The notes under the pieces are model-generated. The model ran no database searches. It was given only the letters and a program-made list of their open reading frames with translations, and was not told the DNA's origin. Positions 55,372-64,000 of a stretch of 64,000 nt of DNA are shown here, piece by piece. A program made the position numbers and the translations under genes. How positions within the stretch are numbered: position 1 is the first letter of the stretch; the number at the start of each line of letters is the position of its first letter. Origin of the DNA: Bufo bufo (taxonomy: Eukaryota > Chordata > Amphibia > Anura > Bufonidae); NCBI RefSeq assembly GCF_905171765.1, contig NC_053392.1:32604192-32668191 (forward strand), given 5' to 3'.

Positions 55372-57143
55372 GGCCCGGCGGTCAGAATAAAACTAGAACA
55401 TGTCCCGTTTACTGCACATAGGGTGGCGGAGCTGGAGCGGTGGCATAGCCGTGCGAGGTGAGCCAGGACAGGAGAGGGAGTAGTCCCGTCTGGGAGGCAG
55501 AGGAAGAAAGAAGAGCCTGCCTGAAGATACTGAGTGCCGTCTCGCGTGCCTGCTAAGTTAGGTGAGGGTGGTGGTGTCATCATGACCAACTGCTGCTCCC
55601 TATTGTGAAGTTGACCGCGTGCCCCCAGACTGCTGCTCTGTCCCCATTGACTATAATGAGGGCAGAGTTCCAGCGAGGCACGTCAAAAGGCTGTCAGAAT
55701 AAAACTAGAACATGTCCTGTTTACTGCACATAGGGTGGCGGAGCTGGAGCGGTGGCATAGCCGTGCGAGGTGAGCCAGGACAGGAGAGGGAGTAGTCCCG
55801 TCTGGGAGGCAGAGGAAGAAAGAAGAGCCTGCCTGAAGATACTGAGTGCCGTCTCGCGTGCCTGCTAAGTTAGGTGAGGGTGGTGGTGTCATCATGACCA
55901 ACTGCTGCTCCCTATTGTGAAGTTGACCGCATGCCCCCAGACTGCTGCTCTGTCCCCATTGACTATAATGAGGGCAGAGTTCCAGCGAGGCACGGCAAAA
56001 GGCTGTCAGAATAAAACTAGAACATGTCCTGTTTACTGCACATAGGGTGGCGGAGCTGGATCGGTGGCATAGCCGTGCGAGGTGAGCCAGGACAGGAGAT
56101 GGAGTAGTCCCGTCTGGGAGGCAGAGGAAGAAAGAAGAGCCTGCCTGAAGATACTGAGTGCCGTCCCGCGTGCCTGCTAAGTTAGGTGAGGGTGGTGGTG
56201 TCATCATGATCAACTGCTGCTCCCTATTGTGAAGTTGACCGCTTGCCCCCAGACTGCTGCTCTGTCCCCATTGACTATAATGAGGGCAGAGTTCCAGCGA
56301 GGCACGTCAAAAGGCTGTCAGAATAAAACTAGAACATGTCCTGTTTACTGCACATAGGGTGGCGGAGCTGGAGCGGTGGCATAGCCGTGCGAGGTGAGCC
56401 AGGACAGGAGAGGGAGTAGTCCCGTCTGGGAGGCAGAGGAAGAAAGAAGAGCCTGCCTGAAGATACTGAGTGCCGTCTCGCGTGCCTGCTAAGTTAGGTG
56501 AGGGTGGTGGTGTCATCATGACCAACTGCTGCTCCCTATTGTGAAGTTGACCGCGTGCCCCCAGACTGCTGCTCTGTCCCCATTGACTATAATGAGGGCA
56601 GAGTTCCAGCGAGGCACGTCAAAAGGCTGTCAGAATAAAACTAGAACATGTCCCGTTTACTGCACATAGGGTGGCGGAGCTGGAGCGGTGGCATAGCCGT
56701 GCGAGGTGAGCCAGGACAGGAGAGGGAGTAGTCCCGTCTGGGAGGCAGAGGAAGAAAGAAGAGCCTGCCTGAAGATACTGAGTGCCGTCTCGCGTGCCTG
56801 CTAAGTTAGGTGAGGGTGGTGGTGTCATCATGACCAACTGCTGCTCCCTATTGTGAAGTTGACCGCGTGCCCCCAGACTGCTGCTCTGTCCCCATTGACT
56901 ATAATGAGGGCAGAGTTCCAGCGAGGCACGGCAAAAGGCTGTCAGAATAAAACTAGAACATGTCCCGTTTACTGCACATAGGGTGGCGGAGCTGGAGCGG
57001 TGGCATAGCCGTGCGAGGTGAGCCAGGACAGGAGAGGGAGTAGTCCCGTCTGGGAGGCAGAGGAAGAAAGAAGAGCCTGCCTGAAGATACTGAGTGCCGT
57101 CCCGCGTGCCTGCTAAGTTAGGTGAGGGTGGTGGTGTCATCAT
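55372..57143. repeat. Satellite array, 312-bp unit, 5.7 copies
   Basis: Near-identical units repeat with a period of about 312 bp (AGAATAAAACTAGAACATGT at about 55384, 55697, 56009, 56321, 56633 and 56945). Units differ by a few substitutions, such as CGTGCC / CATGCC and CACGTC / CACGGC. The unit length is divisible by three, so open frames run through several units on the minus strand. I regard these as fortuitous. Confidence 0.95.
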
Positions 57144-57299
57144 GGCCAATAATAAGCTCTAAGTAGCCAGATACAAAGGGCCACAGAACATCCAGCATTC
57201 AGGCAAACTGCAATAAACAGCATGCAAGTGAAGCTTATTGTCTGCATCCCTGGTGGAGTAAGGCAGTCACAGGGTTAATATATAATATATATATATATA
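57144..57299. other. Unassigned spacer ending in a (TA)n tract
   Basis: No terminal repeats or frames of note. The TA run at about 57280-57300 adjoins the next foldback. Confidence 0.4.
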
Positions 57300-57645
57300 T
57301 TCTTTTTTTCCAAATAAATGTAACGCAGCACTCCTTCTTAGATAAAAAGTGGAAAAATACCAAATTTATTCAACACATGTTGATACAGGCAACGTTTCAG
57401 CTCTCTCACAGAGCCATTATCAAGCCAAGTGATAATGGCTCTGTGAGAGAGCTGAAGCGTTACTTGTATCAACATGTGTTGAATAAATTTGGTATTTTTC
57501 CACTTTTTATCTAAGGATTGCTGCGTTACATTTATTTGGATTGTGTTTGGACCCCAGGACCCAAGGGAAAACGCTGGCACCTTAATCATTTGCATCACTT
57601 GAAGTGAGGAGTGCTGCCCTGCCATCTTTTTGATATATATATATA
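57300..57645. mobile_element. Short Penelope-derived foldback 1
   Basis: An inverted repeat centred at about 57422. Left arm CAAATAAATGTAACGCAGCA, GCACTCC, TTTATTCAACACATGTTGAT, CAACGTTTCAGCTC; the right arm is the complement, ending GCGTTACATTTATTTGG. A hammerhead-like core lies in each arm at 57391-57422 and 57423-57462. A non-inverted tail follows to a TA microsatellite. Confidence 0.65.
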
Positions 57646-57654
57646 TATATATTG

Positions 57655-57945
57655 CAAAAATCCACAGCACTCCTTAAAAGTGAAAAAATGTGCTATTTAT
57701 TCACACATGTCATACAGCAACGTTTCGGTTCTCTCTCAGAACCTTTTTCAAGCCTTCAACACTTGGCTTGGAAAAGGTTCTGAGAGAGAACCGAAACGTT
57801 GCTGTCTGACATGTGTGAATAAATAGCAAATTTTTTCACTTTTAAGGAGTGCTGTGGATTTTTGCAATTTGTCTACCACCCAGAATTGAGGGGTTACCGC
57901 TGGCACCCACTTTACAGAGTGCTGCCCTACTTTTGATGTGTGATT
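57655..57945. mobile_element. Short Penelope-derived foldback 2
   Basis: Arms contain CACAGCACTCCTTAAAAGTG, TTTATTCACACATGTCA, CAACGTTTCGGTTCTCTCTC and AGAACCTTTTTCAAGCC, inverted about 57758. The right arm ends GGAGTGCTGTGGATTTTTGC, followed by a tail to about 57945. Same design as foldback 1 but a different sequence family. Confidence 0.7.
57765..57803 (+). ncRNA. Hammerhead-like core in foldback 2
   Basis: TTGGAAAAGGTTCT, a small loop, AGAACCGAAACGTTGC. The box-stem-GAAAC order is that of a minimal hammerhead, with an imperfect CUGANGA box. The inverted arm holds a second core on the minus strand at 57718-57752. Confidence 0.4.
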
Positions 57946-60497
57946 TATATATATATAGCCTCTCTAGGGAAGTACAGGTGTTAGCGTTAGCATCCTGGGT
58001 GATCAAAAGCATTGAAAGGGCTAATATCTGTTTTCCTGGTGGTCCTGCTTGCATCTGTGACCCTGCTAGCTATACCACTATGCTGTATTATTACGGCGCA
58101 GTTTAATTGCATTTTGCAGTAACATATTGCATTGATTCGCTTCCTTAACCACCTCAGCCCCCATAGCTTAAACACCCTGAAAGACCAGGCCACTTTTTAC
58201 ACTTCTGACCTACACTACTTTCACCGTTTATTGCTCGGTCATGCAACTTACCACCCAAATGAATTTTACCTCCTTTTCTTCTCACTAATAGAGCTTTCAT
58301 TTGGTGGTATTTCATTGCTGCTGACATTTTTACTTTTTTTGTTATTAATCGAAATTTAACGATTTTTTTGCAAAAAAATGACATTTTTCACTTTCAGTTG
58401 TAAAATTTTGCAAAAAAAAACAAGATCCATATATAAATTTTGCTCTAAATTTATTGTTCTACATGTCTTTGATAAAAAAAAAATGTTTGGGTAAAAAAAA
58501 AATGGTTTGGGTAAAAGTTATAGCGTTTACAAACTATGGTACAAAAATGTGAATTTCCGATTTTTGAAGCAGCTCTGACTTTCTGAGCACCTATCATGTT
58601 TCCTGAGGTTCTACAATGCCCAGACAGTACAAACACCCCACAAATGACCCCATTTCGGAAAGTAGACACCCTAAGGTATTCGCTGATAGGCATAGTGAGT
58701 TCATAGAACTTTTTATTTTTTGTCACAAGTTAGCGGAAAATGATGATTTTTTTTTTTCTTTTTTTTTTTTTCTTACAAAGTCTCATATTCCACTAACTTG
58801 TGACAAAAAATAAAAACTTCTATGAACTCACTATGCCCATCAGCGAATACCTTGGGGTGTCTTCTTTCCAAAATTGGGTCACTTGTGGGGTAGTTATACT
58901 GCCCTGGCATTCTAGGGGCCCAAATGTGTGGTAAGGAGTTTGAAATCAAATTCTGTAATAAATGGCCGGTGAAATCCGAAAGGTGCTCTTTGGAATGTGG
59001 GCCCCTTTGCCCACCTAGGCTGCAAAAAAGTGTCACACATGTGGTATCTCCGTATTCAGGAGAAGTTGGGGAATGTGTTTTGGGGTGTCATTTTACATAT
59101 ACCCATGCTGGGTGAGATAAATATCTTGGTCAAATGCCAACTTTGTATAAAAAAATGGGAAAAGTTGTCTTTTGCCAAGATATTTCTCTCACCCAGCATG
59201 GGTATATGTAAAATGACACCCCAAAACACATTGCCCAACTTCTCCTGAATACGGAGATACCAGATGTGTGACACTTTTTTGCAGCCTAGGTGGGCAAAGG
59301 GGCCCATATTCCAAAGAGCACCTTTCGGATTTCACTGGTCATTTTTTACAGAATTTGATTTCAAACTCCTTACCACACATTTGGGCCCCTAGAATGCCAG
59401 GGCAGTATAACTACCCCACAAGTGACCCCATTTTGGAAAGAAGACACCCCAAGGTATTCGCTGATGGGCATAGTGAGTTCATGGAAGTTTTTATTTTTTG
59501 TCACAAGTTAGTGGAATATGAGACTTTGTATAGACTTTGTATGAAAAAAAAAATAATAATAAAAATCATCATTTTCCACTAACTTGTGACAAAAAATAAA
59601 AAATTCTAGGAACTCGCCATGCCCCTCACGGAATACCTTGGGGTGTCTTCTTTCCAAAATGGGGTCACTTGTGCGGTAGTTATACTGCCCTGGCATTCTA
59701 GGGGCCCAAATGTGTGGTAAGTAGGTAAATGACCTGTGAAATCCGAAAGGTGCTCTTTGGAATGTGGGCCCCTTTGCCCACCTAGGCTGCAAAAAAGTGT
59801 CACACATGTGGTATCTCCGTATTCAGGAGAAGTTGGGGAATGTGTTTTGGGGTGTCATTTTACATATACCCATGCTGGGTGAGATAAATATCTTGGTCAA
59901 ATGCCAACTTTGTATAAAAAAATGGGAAAAGTTGTCTTTTGCCAAGATATTTCTCTCACCCAGCATGGGTATATGTAAAATGACACCCCAAAACACATTG
60001 CCCAACTTCTCCTGAATACGGAGATACCAGATGTGTGACACTTTTTTGCAGCCTAGGTGGGCAAAGGGGCCCATATTCCAAAGAGCACCTTTCGGATTTC
60101 ACTGGTCATTTTTTACAGAATTTGATTTCAAACTCCTTACCACACATTTGGGCCCCTAGAATGCCAGGGCAGTATAACTACCCCACAAGTGACCCCATTT
60201 TGGAAAGAAGACACCCCAAGGTATTCGCTGATGGGCATAGTGAGTTCATGGAAGTTTTTATTTTTTGTCACAAGTTAGTGGAATATGAGACTTTGTATAG
60301 ACTTTGTATGAAAAAAAAAAAAAAAAAAAAAATCATCATTTTCCACTAACTTGTGACAAAAAATAAAAAATTCTAGGAACTCGCCATGCCCCTCACGGAA
60401 TACCTTGGGGTGTCTTCTTTCCAAAATGGGGTCACTTGTGGGGTAGTTATACTGCCCTGGCATTCTAGGGGCCCAAATGTGTGGTAAGTAGGTAAAT

Positions 60498-60851
60498 AAT
60501 GAATATTAAACCGCGGCACTCGAATTGAGTAGTAAATTATTTTTTAATCCATCCACAAAAATGAGACTTAAGGCCAACGTTTCGGTCTCATCCCGAGACC
60601 TTGTTCACGGCCTGGAAGCAGGAAACGTCTGGTGTGGAGGATGGCTTTTAGCGTTTCCTGCTTCCAGGCCGTGAACAAGGTCTCGGGATGAGACCGAAAC
60701 GTTGGCCTTAAGTCTCATTTTTGTGGATGGATTAAAAAATAATTTACTACTCAATTCGAGTGCCGCGGTTTAATATTCATTATATACTGACTGTCTACCG
60801 CTGAGCACCGGACCACTGGTAAAGGAGTGCCGTCCAAACAACCTCTACATT
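60498..60851. mobile_element. Penelope-derived foldback 3 with 14-bp TSD
   Basis: A 354-bp insertion flanked by exact GTAAGTAGGTAAAT at 60484-60497 and 60852-60865. The empty site is visible in the tandem sister module at about 59716-59735. Arms (AATATTAAACCGCGGCACTC, CAACGTTTCGGTCTCATCCC and complements) are inverted about 60640, with a tail of about 70 bp. The long TSD and one-sided tail fit a target-primed insertion rather than a DNA transposon. Confidence 0.8.
60671..60706 (+). ncRNA. Hammerhead-like core in foldback 3
   Basis: GTGAACAAGGTCTC, loop GGGAT, GAGACCGAAACGTTGGCC: an AT/GC stem of six pairs between a degenerate CUGANGA box and GAAAC. The opposite arm repeats it on the minus strand at 60574-60608. 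Confidence 0.4.
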
Positions 60852-61560
60852 GTAAGTAGGTAAATGACGTGTGAAATCCGAAAGGTGCTCTTTGGAATGT
60901 GGGCCCCTTTGCCCACCTAGGCTGCAAAAAAGTGTCACACATGTGGTATCTCCGTATTCAGGAGGAGTTGGGGAATGTGTTTTGGGGTGTCATTTTACAT
61001 ATACCCATGCTGGGTGAGAGAAATATCTTGGCAAAAGACAACTTTTCCCATTTTTTTATAGATATTTCTCTCACCCAGCATGGGTATATGTAAAATGACA
61101 CCCCAAAACACATTCCCCAACTTCTCCTGAATACGGAGATACCACATGTGTGACACTTTTTTGCAGCCTAGGTGGGCAAAGGGGCCCAAATTCCTTTTAG
61201 GAGGGCATTTTTAGACATTTGGATACCAGACTTCTTCTCACGCTTTGGGGCCCCTAAAATGCCAGGGCAGTATAAATACCCCACATGTGACCCCATTTTG
61301 GAAAGAAGACACCCCAAGGTATTCAATGAGGGGCATGGCGAGTTCATAGAAAAAAAAATAATTTTGGCACAAGTTAGCGGAAATTGATTTTTTTGATTTT
61401 TTTTCTCACAAAGTCTCCCTTTCCGCTAACTTGGGACAAAAATTTCAATCTTTCATGGACTCAATATGCCCCTCAGCGAATACCTTGGGGTGTCTTCTTT
61501 CCAAAATGGTGTTATTTGTGGGGTGTTTGTACTGCCCTGGCATTTGAGGGTCTCCACAAT

Positions 61561-62112
61561 CATTACATGTATGGCCAGCATTAGGAGTTTCTGCTATTAA
61601 TAGAGAATAGAAACATAGAAACATGTTTCTATGTTTCTATGTTTCTATTCTCCTTATATTGAGCATACGGGTAATGAGATTTTTTTTTTTCCGTTCAGCC
61701 TCTAGGCTGAAAGAAAAAAATGAACGGCACAGATTTCTTCATTCGCATCGATCAATGTGGATGAAAAAATCTCTGCCAAAAAAAAAAAGGAGGGGAAAGG
61801 CGTCTGCCAGGACATAGGAGCTCCGCCCAACATCCATACCCACTTAGCTCGTATGCCCTGGCAAACCAGATTTCTCCATTCACATCAATCGATGTGGATG
61901 AATAAATCATTGCCGGGATTTTTTTATTTTTTTTTATATACAAAGTGTTTGACAAAGCATAGGAACACCGCCACCTCCTCAGCTCATATGCCTCGGCAAA
62001 CGTATCTTTTACTGCAGAGGAGAAATCTCGTCTTGCAGCGCCTCATACACCGACTTGCGTGTAATCTGACAGCAGCGCAATGCTTCTGTCAGAATGCACA
62101 TCAGTGCTGCAG
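61561..62112. other. Non-coding interval with palindrome and short tandem duplication
   Basis: A perfect palindrome of about 47 bp based on TAGAAACATAGAAACATG lies at 61605-61651. A block CATTCGCATCGATCAATGTG at about 61739 recurs as CATTCACATCAATCGATGTG at about 61878, with similar flanks. No coding evidence. Confidence 0.5.
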
Positions 62113-62456
62113 CTAGTCGATCGGTTGGTCCACCTGGAAGGAAAAAAAAAAAAAAAAAAAAAAAAACAGGCCGCAACACAATAATTTTATTGACTTTGGA
62201 AGAGAACATATAAACTTTAACTTTTTGAACTGAACATTAACCTTTTTGCTTACTGGTGTTTTTTTGTTTTGTTTTTTTTTTACCTTTATAGAACAAACCT
62301 CTCCTTCCCCATGGGTCAATGTGCAAAGCGCAAATCGCCCAAAGATGTGGCGAAGTACGTTATGCACTTTGTTCCATGTGAAAGGAGACGTTTGCAGCAG
62401 CTGTGAGTGAATGGGCCCTAATAGCCCTGTGTGCCTGTCTTGGTGAGATGTGATCC

Positions 62457-63821
62457 CTATGCTAGGTGTACCTGTGTGTGGTACTTCCGGAAACACTCTC
62501 CTAAGCATAGGGCAGGGTGGTCAGGACAGTCAGGACAGAAATAGTGGGTGTCACGCCTTATTCCACTCCTGCTACAGACACGACATCTTTTTCGGGGTGA
62601 CGGTTGGGTTGAGGTACCAGCAACGACATTGGGGAAATGTCGCTCGTGTAGACGGCTAACTACACTGGTGGATGGGGCCACGGAACCTTCTGGATACAGG
62701 AGGTTCTCGATGATCTCTTCCTGGAATTTGAGGAAGGATCGTGTTCTCCCAGCCTTACTGTAGAGAACAAAACTATTATACAGAGCCAATTGAATCAAAT
62801 ATACAGACACCTTCTTATAACAGCGTCTGGTTCTGCGGGAAACTAAATACGGAGACAACATCTGGTCATTGAAGTCCACCCCTCCCATGAGCAAATTATA
62901 GTCGTGGACTGAGAGGGGCTTTTCAATGACACGGGTTGCTCGCTCAATTTGGATTGTCGTGTCTGCGTGAATGGAGGAGAGCTTGTCTCTCCATTTCACC
63001 GCGAGTAGTTCTTCGTTACACAAGGCAGCCCTCTCCCCCCTTGCAAGACGGGTGGTAACGAGCCGTTGGGGGAAGCCCCGGCGACTAGGTCGCACGGTGC
63101 CACAGGCGCAAATCCGTTCTAGAAACAAATGCCTAAAGAGGGCCACACTTGTGTAGAAATTGTCCACATAAAGATGGTACCCCTTGCCGAATAAGGGTGA
63201 CACCAAGTCCCAGACTGTCTTCCCACTGCTCCCCAGGTAGTCAGGGCAACCGACCGGCTCCAGGGTCTGATCTTTTCCCTCATAGACATGAAATTTGTGG
63301 GTATAGCCTGTGGCCCTTTCACAGAGCTTATACAATTTGACCCCATACCGGGCACGCTTGCTTGGGATGTATTGTTTGAAGCCAAGGCGCCGGGTAAAAT
63401 GTATTAGGGACTCGTCTATGCAGATGTTTTGCTCGGGGGTATACAAATCTGCAAATTTCTGGTTGAAATGGTCTATGAGGGGCTAAATTTTGTGGTCAAA
63501 AGCTGGGTGGCCTCTGGGACGGGAGGTGGTGTTGTCGCTAAAATGCAGAAAACGCAGGATGGTCTCAAATCGTGTCCTGGACATAGCAGCAGAGAACATG
63601 GGCATGTGATGAATTGGGTTCGTGGACCAATATGACCGCAATTCATGCTTTTTAGTTAGACCCATGTTGAGGAGAAGGCCCAGAAAAATTTTAATTTCGG
63701 AAACTTGGACTGGTTTCCACCAGAAAGGCTGGGCATAAAAGCTTCCCGGGTTTGCGGTTATAAATTGTGTGGCATACCGGTTTGTTTCTGCCACAACTAA
63801 GTCTAAGAGCTCCGCAGTCAA
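62457..63821 (-). pseudogene. piggyBac transposase, single in-frame TAG, N-terminus incomplete
   Basis: One frame of 455 codons interrupted only by TAG at 63483-63485. Catalytic aspartates are all present: CIDESLIHF (D at 63414-63416), YVDNFYTS (63162-63164) and GGVDFNDQM (62874-62876). The C-terminal cysteine-rich domain is complete: CRVCSRSG, HYFCPDCPDHPALC, CFRKYH near 62470-62600. Upstream the frame stays open to a TGA at 63909-63911, with protein-like sequence (ETAHIGSALGFFELFLTAEL), so the true N-terminus lies further right or behind another lesion. piggyBac transposases cut and paste at TTAA, matching the element's end. The single lesion suggests recent inactivation. Confidence 0.88.
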
Positions 63822-64000
63822 GAACAGCTCAAAAAATCCCAGGGCCGAACCGATATGAGCCGTCTCAACCCGAACTCCAGACTGGGCGGTGAAAGGGGGA
63901 ACTAATGGTCAGCACCTCAGGGATTCTAGGGGCTCTACGGGCCTGTCTGTGCGGTGGCTGCGACGGGGTAACTACTGCACGTGCCACCGTACCAGCTTCA

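Larger units (their letters stand above)
58600..61560. repeat. Palindromic and tandem modules of the piggyBac element
   Basis: The sequence set CACTAACTTGTGACAAAAAA, GGGGTGTCTTCTTTCCAAAA, CCCTGGCATTCTAGGGGCCC, AAGGTGCTCTTTGGAATGTG, AAGTGTCACACATGTGGTAT and CACCCAGCATGGGTATATG runs forward, then inverted, then forward again. This gives large stem-loops with turns near 59150 and 59550. A direct duplication with a period of 767 bp covers about 58985-59720 and 59752-60485 and is nearly identical. Confidence 0.88.
58145..64000 (-). mobile_element. piggyBac element, runs off the right edge
   Basis: The left end starts with the target TTAA (58145-58148) followed by CCACCTCAGCCCC, matching the inverted end at 46388. 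Non-coding modules occupy 58200-61560, and the transposase lies on the minus strand at 62457-63821 and beyond. The right terminus is outside the window. A small Penelope-derived insertion lies at 60498-60851. Confidence 0.82.

Noticed and set aside
55683..57149. Repeated 72-176-codon minus-strand frames
   Set aside because: Unit length of the satellite is a multiple of three; the frames simply run through tandem copies.

Overview
The window is almost entirely transposable elements in a vertebrate-type nuclear genome. I see no host gene, no tRNA gene and no bacterial signal. The mix (Ty3/Gypsy chromoviruses, Penelope-like elements with GIY-YIG, several Tc1/mariner types, a ZBED-type hAT, piggyBac, an L1-like LINE, many foldback MITEs and minisatellites) fits a large, repeat-rich amphibian genome, probably a frog. 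That species guess is inference from repeat composition; the element calls rest on protein motifs, terminal repeats and target-site duplications (TSDs) read directly.

Layout. 1-1790: decayed Gypsy (minus). 1877-3035: diverged LTR of the cold-shock retroelement family, carrying a hAT MITE. 3159-5210: Tc1 remnant and hAT terminus. 5804-19380: a minus-strand L1-like LINE, split at 6215/16595 by a 10.4-kb LTR retroelement (6216-16594). That element is itself split by a 5.35-kb Gypsy chromovirus (7563-12915, TSD GTTTT). The host LTR element has no pol; its only long ORF (13028-14308) joins a PPAY late-domain-like motif to a Y-box-type cold-shock domain. 19740-20935: tandem repeat. 21537-28057: ZBED hAT (8-bp TSD) containing a Tc1 with an open transposase. 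28956-35445: deleted Tc1 split by a second chromovirus (29753-35301, TSD ATATG). 35462-42431: two Penelope-like copies head to head. 42434-43996: structurally complete Tc1-like transposon with DD37E spacing. 44640-46388: piggyBac-type end. 46785-47400: 18S rRNA-derived tandem sequence. 47487-53222: foldback element and two minisatellite fields around an unidentified ORF. 53223-57143: MITE mosaic and a 312-bp satellite. 57300-57945: two small foldbacks with hammerhead-like cores. 58145-64000: piggyBac element, transposase on minus, running off the window.

How the parts work together. The nesting gives relative ages: L1 is older than the cold-shock LTR element, which is older than chromovirus 1; a Tc1 is older than chromovirus 2; the Penelope pair is older than the DD37E transposon. 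Both chromoviruses carry a 10-nt sequence one base inside the 5' LTR that is complementary to an LTR site about 30 bp downstream of a TATA-like box, as expected for Tf1/sushi-type self-priming. The most interesting candidate for something undescribed is the pol-less LTR element with a Gag-like cold-shock protein. Gag-derived or Y-box proteins could package or mask its RNA, with enzymes supplied in trans by an unknown partner.
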